A DNA stretch of 30,255 bases from a virus: positions 1 through 30,255 of IMG/VR virus record IMGVR_UViG_3300007511_001042. One strand, written 5' to 3'. A model generated the notes under the pieces. The model had not been told where the DNA came from. It saw only the letters and a list, made by a program, of their open reading frames with translations, and did not search any database. This document shows positions 8,414 through 16,498 of the stretch, one piece after another (position 1 is the stretch's first letter; every line of letters starts with the position of its first letter). Position numbers and translations under genes: made by a program.

Positions 8414-9447
8414 TATGTCTTGTAACCGATTAGGTAAACTTTCAGGCCCGCACCAGCAACCGTCGAGCCGATCTGGTCTATATCAACCGTAATCTCCGCA
8501 TCGTCAGCTAGGGACGCGTCGGAAATCACCGCCGGAGTTGCCGCCGTGGTGGAAGTTTTCTCAGAGGCATCAATAGTCAGCTTGGTGGAGAGGATTGTTA
8601 CACCGCCCTCGTTAATATCCACCGTCAATGTCGCGCCCGTTGGGGCCGTGGTTGCGGAACACCGAACCGCCGTCAGCGTGAAGGCGTAGGGCATACGGAA
8701 TGTTGCCTTGGCCGTTCCTGTAGTCAGGGCTGTAGTTTCGTCTGAACAGGCAATTGAGATGTGTTCTGTGGGGGCCGTTGATCCCGTCCTAGTGGCGTTG
8801 TCCGCATCGTAAGCCTGGACCGTAACCCCTATATCGGCGTCAACAACAATTGTGGCGTCGTAAGCTTGGACATCAGTTCCAATGACAAGCCCGAGCGTGG
8901 TTCTTTGTGCCGCCGCACTCGCATCATCCAGCAATGCAGCACCCGCCGCCGTAATCGTATAGGTGGAATCCTTGAGGGTCTTTCCACCCGTTCCGTCAAA
9001 CAGGGCAATAGCCGAATCCGTGGCACTCGCGGGGCCGGAAACGTCACCCGAACCCGCCAGATCGGAAAGCAAAACCTTTTTCAAGGTGGAGGCGGAATCG
9101 TCATAAGTCATAACGTAATCCGCACCCGAATCCGGCGACCCGTCAGCCGTCAAACTGCTTATATCAACGGCCAGCGTGCCGGTTGTGGAGATTGTGCCAC
9201 CCGACAGCCCCGTTCCTGCCGTAACGCCCGCCACCGCGCCGCTAACGCCGCCAGAGAAGGTCGCTACGCCCGTAACAGCCAAAGTGCCGGTGGACTTAAC
9301 TCCTGTCGTCGAAACCTGTAATGCAGAAGCCGTCCCCTCCCCGTCCTCCACATCTCTCAGGGTTGTATCAATACCGGCATTGGAATTGGAAACCTGCACT
9401 AAATCCTTATAGCTGTTTCCGGGCTTCTGCCCTGTAAGCGCGGTCAA
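8413..9447 (-). CDS. Tail fibre / appendage protein
   Basis: I place the start at the TTG at 9447. It overlaps the adaptor stop as TTGA and has GGGAGGA five bases upstream, giving MTALTGQKPGNSYKDLVQVSN, a start I associate with this fibre family. The upstream TTG at 9462 would lie within the ribosome site. The 344-aa protein has a collagen-free low-complexity shaft, two QAYDA-type repeats (about 190-215) common in marine phage fibres, and a beta-rich C-terminal domain (about 230-344). Its position after the adaptor fits a fibre or connector. Confidence 0.65.
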   Translation of the reverse strand: MTALTGQKPGNSYKDLVQVSNSNAGIDTTLRDVEDGEGTASALQVSTTGVKSTGTLAVTGVATFSGGVSGAVAGVTAGTGLSGGTISTTGTLAVDISSLTADGSPDSGADYVMTYDDSASTLKKVLLSDLAGSGDVSGPASATDSAIALFDGTGGKTLKDSTYTITAAGAALLDDASAAAQRTTLGLVIGTDVQAYDATIVVDADIGVTVQAYDADNATRTGSTAPTEHISIACSDETTALTTGTAKATFRMPYAFTLTAVRCSATTAPTGATLTVDINEGGVTILSTKLTIDASEKTSTTAATPAVISDASLADDAEITVDIDQIGSTVAGAGLKVYLIGYKT

Positions 9448-10181
9448 ACCAAATCCTCCCAATTATCGTTCGTCCAGTCCGCCCATGTATTGAGTGTCAC
9501 CGTCGCGACATCCTGCACCCCGTCATTCTTTGGTGACGCCATCCCCAAGGTTGGGGCAGAACCAGACCTCCCCAACGCCTTATCAACCCTTTTTTGGTAT
9601 GCCCTCTCGTCGGGTTCCCATTCAAAGCCCTTGCGCTTCAACCAACGCCAGATAATGCCGTCCGCCATAAGGCTTTCAGAGATTTTCCCGGTATCGTCAT
9701 CCGCCGTCCATGCGGTTTGCCCAACCGAACCAGATGATTGGCACCACTGGTCCGAGATATATTCAAAGGCCACCGTCTCCACACTCGTCGGTGTTGGCGT
9801 GATGATGATGTTCCCGCCCTGGATACGAAACCGCCCGAAGGGGTAATTGGTTCCTGACGCCTGGTCCGCCTGGTATCCCTGCGGAGAAAGCGGCCCTCCC
9901 ACCGGACGTCTTGTGGTGCGGTTCCAGATCGTGTCATTCAGCATCCGGTCGTAATCAGAGGCCACCGTGGACAGCGCGTATGACGCCGTTCCGTTGGCGG
10001 TGCTGAATGTCTCCTCGGTGATTAATTCCTGCCATGGACCACGCTCTGCCAGTTCCGCGCCTTCCTTGTTGGCAAGGCCCAGCAGCGTTCTCACGGTCTG
10101 GTCGGTTGAGTCGATAATGGCGGTAGGACGCGCAACGCCTATTTCGTCGGCTACGTCCTGCAACATGGAAAGAAGCGTCAT
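9444..10181 (-). CDS. gp4-like head-tail adaptor protein
   Basis: This 245-aa protein fits the phage adaptor family of P22/SU10-like phages. The N-terminus is helical (LLSMLQDVADEIGV, near 3-16), followed by the conserved WQELITEETF region near 50, beta strands, and DQWCQS near 145. A helical C-terminal part contains WRWLKRKGFEWE near 180. Such adaptors form a dodecameric ring under the portal. The ATG overlaps the previous gene as GGCATGA. Assignment rests on this order and on its place between capsid and tail genes. Confidence 0.7.
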   Translation of the reverse strand: MTLLSMLQDVADEIGVARPTAIIDSTDQTVRTLLGLANKEGAELAERGPWQELITEETFSTANGTASYALSTVASDYDRMLNDTIWNRTTRRPVGGPLSPQGYQADQASGTNYPFGRFRIQGGNIIITPTPTSVETVAFEYISDQWCQSSGSVGQTAWTADDDTGKISESLMADGIIWRWLKRKGFEWEPDERAYQKRVDKALGRSGSAPTLGMASPKNDGVQDVATVTLNTWADWTNDNWEDLV

Positions 10182-10735
10182 GCGGCTTTCTTTTTCCCTT
10201 TCTTTTCGACCTTGGCGGCGAGTTCGGCCACCTGGGATTTCAACATTTCGATTTCGTCTTTTTGCCGTTCGTTCTCGGCGGCCAGCTTTTCAAGTCCGGC
10301 GTTTCCGTTGGCCGCTTCCAATGCCGCCTTCGCCTTGGCAACAAGCTCCCTTGCCCCCATGCCGACGTTCTGGATTCCGGTATCGGAAAGCGCCGCCAAA
10401 GCCTCGACGGTGGGGATGTTCATGTGCTTGAGTTCGGCAATTTGCGACTTGGAAAGCGCTGGCCACTGCTCGATAGGCCAGCCCTCGACGGCAATTTCCT
10501 CGTTCTTCTCGTAAAACTCCCACTCACGGGGCCAGCGTTGCTTGTCGCTGTCCTTGATGGGGCGAATCACCTCATCCCGCGATCCCGCCGTCATGATCTT
10601 GACGAAGGGCTTGACCACATAAACAGGGTGGCCTTCTTCTTCCGATTTGAACTTGTGATGCACGGCCTCGGTAAAGAACTCGACGAATTGCGCCTTGTCC
10701 TGCTCCAGTCCTACAATGTCTCCGTTATTCAGCAT
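10178..10735 (-). CDS. Conserved phage structural-cluster protein with C-terminal coiled coil
   Basis: This 185-aa protein has a mixed N-terminal domain (1-85) with WPREWEFYEKNEE near 68-80. A short helical domain follows (about 90-130) containing LKHMNIPTVEALAALSD and IQNVGMGARELVAKAK, which looks like a helix-hairpin-helix fold. It ends in a Lys/Glu-rich coiled coil (about 135-185) with Ala-Ala last. Similar proteins occur between capsid and adaptor genes in P22-like genomes. I do not know the function. Its start has an AAAAGGAGC ribosome site. Confidence 0.6.
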   Translation of the reverse strand: MLNNGDIVGLEQDKAQFVEFFTEAVHHKFKSEEEGHPVYVVKPFVKIMTAGSRDEVIRPIKDSDKQRWPREWEFYEKNEEIAVEGWPIEQWPALSKSQIAELKHMNIPTVEALAALSDTGIQNVGMGARELVAKAKAALEAANGNAGLEKLAAENERQKDEIEMLKSQVAELAAKVEKKGKKKAA

Positions 10736-11537
10736 GTTTCGCTCCTTTTAGTTTCTTGTGGATATGGGCCAGCAACCCGTCACCATGAACGGTGAGGGAA
10801 AACATCCAGCCCCATTGTTGTATAAACTCGGTGAATACCGCCGCCTGCTTGGCAAGATACGGCATGGTCTTGAACAACCGCCCGCCACACCAGACCTCTA
10901 TAAACTGGTGATTCTCGTCGGTGCGATTGGTGTAAACGTGGGTCGTGTCCTCGCAACAGGCGTCGCAACCCACCATCTCGAATTTACGAAACCCCAACAC
11001 CAACCCAAGGGTTAAACAACTCAATGACGGGGTGCCAAGGCATGTCACCAGAAGCGGGTTTTCATCGGGGATAACCGCCACCTCGCCTATGTCTGATCTA
11101 GCGTGCCACATGGTGACGTCTCGGCCCTCGAGTCGGTCGAAGGCCGGTGGATGGGCGTGGGAGGGTATAAAATACCTGCACCCTTCCGGGTATTCCTCAC
11201 AAAGCGCATCAGGCCACGGGGCAACCTCAAGAAAGGCAAACCCCCAGGGGTAAATTCCCTCCCTCACAAGGAAGTCGTGGGCCTCATTTACGCAAATGAT
11301 TTTATTGTCTGTATTTTTTAAATAATCGAGATGGGTCTTTAACGACGGGCCACCGCCAACAATAACCAGCGTGTCGTCGCGTATTTCCCCGGCTTCCAAA
11401 CGTGGCAGGGGTCTTTTGCAGTTCTCGCGGATATGGCCTAAAGCCTCGTCAACCTGTTTGGGGTTAAATTCCCGTGAAAACTCCAGCGGGGAAAGTCCGG
11501 GGGGGATTTCTCCCCCCCGGTCAGTCCTAGAATCCAC
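10725..11537 (-). CDS. DUF115 / MptE-like Rossmann-fold protein
   Basis: This 270-aa protein contains VIVGGGPSLK (58-67), then KIICVNEAHDFLVREGIYP, the pattern of the DUF115/MptE-like group, which is related to 6-hydroxymethylpterin pyrophosphokinase and to glycosyltransferase-associated proteins. A second conserved region is VTCLGTPSLSCLTLGLVLGF (about 164-183), followed by a Cys-rich stretch (VGCDACCED). Phage relatives lie within structural operons and their substrate is unknown; modification of a virion or host surface sugar is speculative. The start is GTG at 11537, overlapping the previous stop, and the first codons run through a strong hairpin. Confidence 0.6.
   Translation of the reverse strand: MDSRTDRGGEIPPGLSPLEFSREFNPKQVDEALGHIRENCKRPLPRLEAGEIRDDTLVIVGGGPSLKTHLDYLKNTDNKIICVNEAHDFLVREGIYPWGFAFLEVAPWPDALCEEYPEGCRYFIPSHAHPPAFDRLEGRDVTMWHARSDIGEVAVIPDENPLLVTCLGTPSLSCLTLGLVLGFRKFEMVGCDACCEDTTHVYTNRTDENHQFIEVWCGGRLFKTMPYLAKQAAVFTEFIQQWGWMFSLTVHGDGLLAHIHKKLKGAKHAE
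11497..11520 (-). other. Very stable GNRA-capped hairpin after the decoration gene
   Basis: On the reverse strand, CCGGGGGGGA and TCCCCCCCGG form a perfect 10-bp stem capped by GAAA, a GNRA tetraloop. It starts 7 bases after the decoration-protein stop and lies inside the first codons of the next gene. Only ACTTTCCCC follows, so full termination is unlikely. Partial attenuation or protection of the upstream capsid mRNA is the likely role. Confidence 0.6.
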
Positions 11538-12009
11538 CAGACTTGGGATGGGTCATGATAACCTCAGTCCCGCCCGCCGGAGTGCCAAGCGCCGTGACAA
11601 CCACAACACCGTCAATCTTGGTCGTGGTGGTCGCGTCGTCAAGCGAACCGGCAGTAGCCGAAGTGTAAAGGGCAACGTCAGCCGCGCAAGATGCAAGCAC
11701 CGCGCCGTTGATGTTGGAACCCTTCGTGGCAACCCAGCCGTAATCGTTATCGGCAAAGGCCACCTGTGCAGCACCAATCATCCAACCGTCATCGGCCATC
11801 GCAGTCGTCAGCGAGGCCGCCTCAAAGTTTTCGTCAATGCCGACGAAATCATACTGGGTGATTGCACCGTTGGCGTGGACATACATATACACCCCGCCGT
11901 CATTGGTGGAGACACACTTGCCGAGAGCGAATCCCGGCGTGCCAGCTTCGGAATCTGCGGGTGTGGCCGTCAGGTCAACACCAGTAGAACCGTCAATGGT
12001 ATAAGCCAT
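11527..12009 (-). CDS. Capsid decoration-like protein (DUF2190-type)
   Basis: This 160-aa, Ala/Gly/Thr-rich protein lies 11 bases after the capsid gene and has a strong GGGAGGG ribosome site. The pattern FALGKCVSTNDGGVYMYVHANGAI, then GWMIGAAQVAFADNDYGWV, resembles small beta-rich DUF2190-type proteins that sit next to capsid genes and decorate or stabilise the shell. No catalytic residues are apparent. The close spacing and strong ribosome site suggest high expression together with the capsid. Confidence 0.6.
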   Translation of the reverse strand: MAYTIDGSTGVDLTATPADSEAGTPGFALGKCVSTNDGGVYMYVHANGAITQYDFVGIDENFEAASLTTAMADDGWMIGAAQVAFADNDYGWVATKGSNINGAVLASCAADVALYTSATAGSLDDATTTTKIDGVVVVTALGTPAGGTEVIMTHPKSGGF

Positions 12010-12020
12010 TATTCCCTCCC

Positions 12021-12992
12021 TTAATCTTTGAGAACGCCCTGGAGCGAAGCATTGCTCAGGGTCATGTTACCGGCCCAGCCAATCAGCTTGACCACGGAAT
12101 CCTGATTCACAGCATGGCGATCCGGCGAAAGCGGAACCATGTTGCGGTCACGATGCGGACGATAGTGGATGTAATCCGAATTGAGGAAATACATATGATT
12201 GCTCGGCGCATCGGCACCGAACCCACCATCAAGAACAACGTCTGCGCCCATGTATTTGAGCGAGGTAAAGCCAGCAGAGGCCATCTTGTCGTCAGTGACG
12301 CGCTGAATGGTCTGGAGGCTTCCCAGATAGAGGTTGTAATAATTGTTGTCGGCAACGATCAGGTCAGGATGATCGGTTCCACGAACCAACTGGTTGTAAA
12401 CCGTGTTCATGTAGCCCTGAATGTTGCTTGACGTAGCGGCACCGCCGCCGTCAGTGGTGGAATCGTAAGAGATATTCCGCCAAAACGACCAGTTGGCGCG
12501 GTTAATACCGCCAACCGTTCCCGTCGAGGGGCTATCGGCAACAAGCAACTGCAAGCCACCGATTTCCTTGGACGAGGAACCCGTGCCGTCGGAATACACA
12601 CCGTCGGACAGGGTGTTGACCATGGAACGCTCGGCGTTCTTCACGCGGGATTCCAGAAGGTCGATAATCGCTTCCTTGCCCGAGTTCTGAAGCTGCTCCA
12701 GGCCCGAAATCGACACGGCGACAGCAAGCTGCTTCCAGTCAAACTCGGCGCTGGTGAATACGTCCTGGGGCGTAATTTCAAGGTTTTCATACCCCGAATA
12801 CCACATGGTTGTGCCGTTGGCGGCGTATTCCAGTTCCTGGTTGATCTTACGACCGCCGGAAAGCGGGCGCATGTTGCCTTTCTTCTTCAGCCGATGAAGA
12901 AGGGCGTTGTTGTTCGACACGTTGTCCGCCAGCTTGCCGGAGCGATTGCTGATGGTCGTCGTGACGATTTCCGAGAGATTCGGAGATGCCAT
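12021..12992 (-). CDS. Major capsid protein
   Basis: This 323-aa protein follows the scaffold gene and has the features of a phage capsid family. The N-terminus is helical (NLSEIVTTTISNRS). A conserved KKKGNMRPLSGGRKI region lies near 36-50, and YSGYENLEITPQDVFTSAEF near 65-84 resembles a long E-loop. WKQLAVAVSISGLE lies near 86-99, and the C-terminal half is beta-rich, with MGADVVLDGGFG near 248. Its size and position between scaffold and decoration genes support the HK97-fold shell protein. The AAAAAAGGAAG ribosome site is strong. Confidence 0.85.
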   Translation of the reverse strand: MASPNLSEIVTTTISNRSGKLADNVSNNNALLHRLKKKGNMRPLSGGRKINQELEYAANGTTMWYSGYENLEITPQDVFTSAEFDWKQLAVAVSISGLEQLQNSGKEAIIDLLESRVKNAERSMVNTLSDGVYSDGTGSSSKEIGGLQLLVADSPSTGTVGGINRANWSFWRNISYDSTTDGGGAATSSNIQGYMNTVYNQLVRGTDHPDLIVADNNYYNLYLGSLQTIQRVTDDKMASAGFTSLKYMGADVVLDGGFGADAPSNHMYFLNSDYIHYRPHRDRNMVPLSPDRHAVNQDSVVKLIGWAGNMTLSNASLQGVLKD

Positions 12993-13032
12993 TTTTCTGA
13001 CTTCCTTTTTTTATTGTTTTTGTTCGGAAGCG

Positions 13033-14088
13033 TTAGAACTGGGCCGCGATTTCCTCCCTGAGAGAAGGTTTCGGACCCGCCGGGGATTCGCCCGATGGTG
13101 AACCTGTAACGCTGGACGAGGCATTGGCCGCATCCGCCGCTTTCTTTTTCACGGCTTGCGTGTTGGATTCGCTTACAGCCTTCTTTTCGTTATCGAGAAG
13201 GGCCTGCCTTGTTTCGGTGTTTCCCCATACCGCCCTGTCGTAAGCCAATTCCAGAACCTCCTTGTTGGGTTTGTTCGGATCGGTGGCGCGGATTTGCACA
13301 ATAATGCCTTCCATGTCCTTCACAACAGCCTCGTAATGGGGGCGCAACAATTGTCCGTTGGCGTCCTTCTCACTGGCAAAGGCGTTAATTTCCCCCTCCA
13401 CGGAGGCAAACGCGGCTTGCTGTCTGTCGTTCTGGTCACGTTGCATCATCGCCCGCAAGTCAGACACTTCGCGTTGTAGCGCGGTGGTCTGCGGGTCGGC
13501 GTATTCCTGTGCTTCGGTTAAGGTGTTGATGTCAACGGCGGCTAATTGTGATAGCCCCGTGATAATGTCGGCCTTCTGCTGCGGTGTCCCGTGTTCCAGC
13601 GTGTGAACCATGTTTAACGCCCCCTGGAATGCAACGAGAGGGGTGTCGCCCTTCGATTGCAGATAGGGGATATACGGTGTCACGATCTGCTGGAACTCGT
13701 CCGCGACCTTGGCCTTGTCGTCCATTGTCGTTTTGAGTTGCGTTACCCCGCTATCCATTTCCTCCTCACGCTGGAGGATATAGTCACGGGCCTCTTTCGG
13801 CAGGGCGCTGAATACCTCTTTGTATTCTGCTTTCCATGAGGCGGGCGCTTGTGGCGCTTCCTCTACTGCCTCCGGCTCGGCTTGTGGCTCGTCGCCGGTT
13901 GATTCTTCCGCCGGTTCTTCGGCGGGTGGTTCTTCTGCTTCGCTTTCAGGCTCCTCGTCCTTGGCCGCAAACCGCCCCTTGTCGTCACGGGTCGGGCCTT
14001 CTTCCGCCGGTTCCGCATCGAAAGCGTCGGTTAATGCCTCCCGGAGATCATCCCCGGTATCTTCAATTTCTTCGTTTTCTTCTTCCAT
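13033..14088 (-). CDS. Scaffolding protein
   Basis: The start at 14088 is chosen for its GGAG ribosome site; the longer open frame upstream begins at a GTG inside a hairpin region. The 351-aa protein has a highly acidic N-terminus (Glu/Pro/Ala-rich to about 100), a helical body with PASWKAEYKEVFSALPKEARDYIL near 98-121 and coiled-coil potential, and a basic C-terminus ending in LREEIAAQF. This acidic-helical-basic arrangement between portal and capsid genes is typical of P22-like scaffolds that direct procapsid assembly. Confidence 0.8.
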   Translation of the reverse strand: MEEENEEIEDTGDDLREALTDAFDAEPAEEGPTRDDKGRFAAKDEEPESEAEEPPAEEPAEESTGDEPQAEPEAVEEAPQAPASWKAEYKEVFSALPKEARDYILQREEEMDSGVTQLKTTMDDKAKVADEFQQIVTPYIPYLQSKGDTPLVAFQGALNMVHTLEHGTPQQKADIITGLSQLAAVDINTLTEAQEYADPQTTALQREVSDLRAMMQRDQNDRQQAAFASVEGEINAFASEKDANGQLLRPHYEAVVKDMEGIIVQIRATDPNKPNKEVLELAYDRAVWGNTETRQALLDNEKKAVSESNTQAVKKKAADAANASSSVTGSPSGESPAGPKPSLREEIAAQF

Positions 14089-14149
14089 TGCTCCATTCTC
14101 CTGTGGGCTTTTGTTGAAAGTGCGGTGGGGTGCGCGGGAGCGGCGCGCA

Positions 14150-14204
14150 AACACCCACCTGCCCGGCCAGGGTTTCGTTTTGCTCCTTTATGTGGCCGGG
14201 TGTT
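14150..14204. other. Overlapping inverted repeats before the scaffold gene
   Basis: CCCGGCCA (14162-14169) pairs perfectly with TGGCCGGG (14193-14200) around a 23-base loop. AACACCC (14150-14156) can instead pair with GGGTGTT (14198-14204), sharing three bases, so two mutually exclusive folds are possible. The repeats lie in the 114-base gap between the 96-aa gene and the scaffold gene. The loop carries an AAAGGAG ribosome-like sequence on the reverse strand that has no start codon after it. Confidence 0.45.
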
Positions 14205-14493
14205 AGTTCAGCGCCCTAATGATCTCATCGCGGGGGCTGTCCAGTTCCTTACGTTTGTTGTTCATTTTCTCATTGCCGACCTCGACGCATCCGGCGTCCC
14301 GTGTGGCCTTGGCAAAGGCCCGTTTGGAATCGTAATACTTGCCGTCACAGACGTTTTGCGTGCGGTCCATCTCGTCGGAGATAATCAGCGGGGCACCGTC
14401 CCCCGGTTCCCATTTCGAGGGCGGCTCCTCGCATCGCTCCCCACTGTCCTTGTCATACCAGAGGCCGTCGGCCTTAAGCGTTTTGCCCGGCAT
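14203..14493 (-). CDS. Small conserved protein between portal and scaffold
   Basis: This 96-aa protein overlaps the portal end by 20 bases and has AAGGAG seven bases before its ATG. It contains APLIISDEMDRTQNVCDGKY (about 34-53) and DSKRAFAKATRDAGCVEVGNE (about 55-75). From memory, small proteins with this pattern occur at the same place in other P22-like genomes of Proteobacteria. Two Cys (49, 69) and another near 20 could bind metal, but no clear motif is visible. The function is not known; a role in head assembly is inferred from position only. Confidence 0.6.
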   Translation of the reverse strand: MPGKTLKADGLWYDKDSGERCEEPPSKWEPGDGAPLIISDEMDRTQNVCDGKYYDSKRAFAKATRDAGCVEVGNEKMNNKRKELDSPRDEIIRALN

Positions 14494-16498
14494 TCATCTG
14501 CTCCTTGATTCTTTGATTTCCCTCAATCTCAGCCGCCTTCAATTCCATGTTGCCGACCATCTCCTGCTCTCGTAACGCCATGTCTGCCTGTTGGCCCTGC
14601 GCCTTCAGGGCCATGTCAGCCTCGGCCTTCTGCATTTCCGCGCTCTTGTCGCCGTGAACGGCGTCCAGTTCGGCTTTAAGCTGTTCGACGACCTGTTGGG
14701 CCTCCATCAGGCGCGGGTCGTCCTGGGGCTGTGAGAGGCGTTCCTGCAATCCCTCCATAGCCCTGTCAAAAGCCGCCTCCATGGTGCGCCCGGTCTTAAA
14801 TCCCCTCACGGTGAACATCATCATTTCACCGACCAGCGGGGCCATCTCAGGGGCGGCCTGCATTAACGGGAAGGCGCGCTCGATAAACGACGACATGGCC
14901 TCGATAAACTGGATGCGGGCTTCCTTTTCCGCCTGTTCGTCGGGCTGGATGGTTGAATCGGTTTCAATGTCGATGCGGAAAGACCGCTTTACCTCGTTCC
15001 GCAACAGGTCAATGACTTGGGGAAAGAGTTGCATATCTTCTTCATCCATCAGCTTGACGCCCGACATTTCTGCAATGCGCTCGGGGTCAAACTTCTCGGC
15101 AATCAGTTCCGCCTTCATGCGGATAATATCGCGGGCAAACCGCTGAACCTCCGTCTGCCTGTCCCTTATGCGGAGAGAGGCAAACTGTCCCTTTAACCGT
15201 TGCGCTGTCGCTGTCTCGGAGGCTTGTGACGTGCCCCGGATAATGTCCGATATACCGGTAATCTCGAACAACGCATCCTTCGCCTTGTCCCGTGCGTCAT
15301 ACAGCCCCGCCAGAACCGTGGCGATCTGGTCAATGGGGAGATAGTCAATAACCCCTTTCAACCCGCCCTTCTCGGCAAAGGTCGCCCATTGATCCACGGG
15401 AACAAGAACATTCTCCCGGCCCTTGATGATCTGCCCGAGATTCGCCGCGACGCTTGAATCATACACACCGGCAATTTTCAGGCTTTCAAGAAGCAGGTTG
15501 ATCCGCGCCGTCATTTCGTCAATTTCGAGCACCTGGTCCTGATACAGAACATAATCGGGAATGGGGTTGAGGCTGTCTGTCGTCAAGGTGGCGTATAACG
15601 GTCGCGGACAAGGGAAAAACCCCCTGAGATTCAGCGGGTCTTTCTTCCTGTCGAGCAATTCCTTGTGGTCACGGGCAATCCAGTAAACGGTCTTGGTGGT
15701 CTTGTCCCATATCTCCCAAACCGTCGCTTTCTTGAAGGCTTCATTCTGCTTGCCTTCGTCATCGAGTGCCGATTTGGGCTTATGATCGAGGGGAACCTTC
15801 TTGCCCTTGTCGCCAAATCGTTTCACCAGTTCATCACGGGTCATAAAGGCCCGCTTGGCAACCCACCTCACCTCACCCCAATACCGCGCCGGGTTGTGGA
15901 GGAAATCCATCCAGTGAATGTAATCGCAAACCGCTTCCTCGGACGTTACCTGCTGGTATGGCTCCTCCTGGGTAAAGGCCCGTCCATCCTCGCCATATTG
16001 CGCCCCCTCGGGAAAGCCTGTGCCGCCCGCCATAACATCGGCAACATCAGGCTCCAGATACTCAGGCTCCGGGGTGATGTCCTCAAACTCGGCATTGTAT
16101 CGCACCCATGCCGCGCCCCGTGCGGTCAGAAGGTAATCGGTAACGCAAGAGCGCATAACCGTGTCGAAGTCGTAATTCTCCACCGCATAGCCGGTCGCCC
16201 TCTCAAGTATCTCAGAGGCGGCGCGTCCTACCGGGTCGCTGTCCTTGAATTTACGGGTTATCTCAGGATTGGGGGTCGCCGCATATAAAGCGGGCTTTAA
16301 GGTTTCGACGTTCGACCACAGAAGATTGAACTTGCGTCCCCCCTTCTCACTTGAGGGGCGCTCATCACGATACCGCTTGATAACCTTCTTGGCCTGTCCC
16401 TCCCACTTCTCCCGGTCCTTCTCGGCCATGCGGATTTCGATATCCCAACGGTCATATTCACTCTTGGCGTCGGCTACCGTCTCAAGGGGTTCGTTCAA
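14474..16498 (-). CDS. P22-type portal protein
   Basis: I choose the TTG at 16498, which overlaps the terminase stop as TTGA and follows GAGGAACGAGG. It gives 674 aa, close to P22 gp1 (725 aa); the upstream frame would overlap terminase by 115 bases. The sequence has a P22-like portal N-terminus (DIEIRMAEKDREKWEGQA, then FNLLWSNVETLKPALYAATPNPEI), a central region with MDFLHNPARYWGEVRWVAKR, and TGISDIIRGTSQASETATAQRLKGQ in the conserved C-terminal half. The end is a long charged coiled coil resembling the P22 barrel. It forms the dodecameric DNA entry and exit vertex. Confidence 0.85.
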   Translation of the reverse strand: MNEPLETVADAKSEYDRWDIEIRMAEKDREKWEGQAKKVIKRYRDERPSSEKGGRKFNLLWSNVETLKPALYAATPNPEITRKFKDSDPVGRAASEILERATGYAVENYDFDTVMRSCVTDYLLTARGAAWVRYNAEFEDITPEPEYLEPDVADVMAGGTGFPEGAQYGEDGRAFTQEEPYQQVTSEEAVCDYIHWMDFLHNPARYWGEVRWVAKRAFMTRDELVKRFGDKGKKVPLDHKPKSALDDEGKQNEAFKKATVWEIWDKTTKTVYWIARDHKELLDRKKDPLNLRGFFPCPRPLYATLTTDSLNPIPDYVLYQDQVLEIDEMTARINLLLESLKIAGVYDSSVAANLGQIIKGRENVLVPVDQWATFAEKGGLKGVIDYLPIDQIATVLAGLYDARDKAKDALFEITGISDIIRGTSQASETATAQRLKGQFASLRIRDRQTEVQRFARDIIRMKAELIAEKFDPERIAEMSGVKLMDEEDMQLFPQVIDLLRNEVKRSFRIDIETDSTIQPDEQAEKEARIQFIEAMSSFIERAFPLMQAAPEMAPLVGEMMMFTVRGFKTGRTMEAAFDRAMEGLQERLSQPQDDPRLMEAQQVVEQLKAELDAVHGDKSAEMQKAEADMALKAQGQQADMALREQEMVGNMELKAAEIEGNQRIKEQMNAGQNA

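Noticed and set aside
15665-16288. 207-codon plus-strand frame opposite the portal gene
   Set aside because: It lies fully antisense to a well-supported portal gene, lacks a ribosome site and has an Arg/Gly/Leu-biased composition typical of shadow frames.
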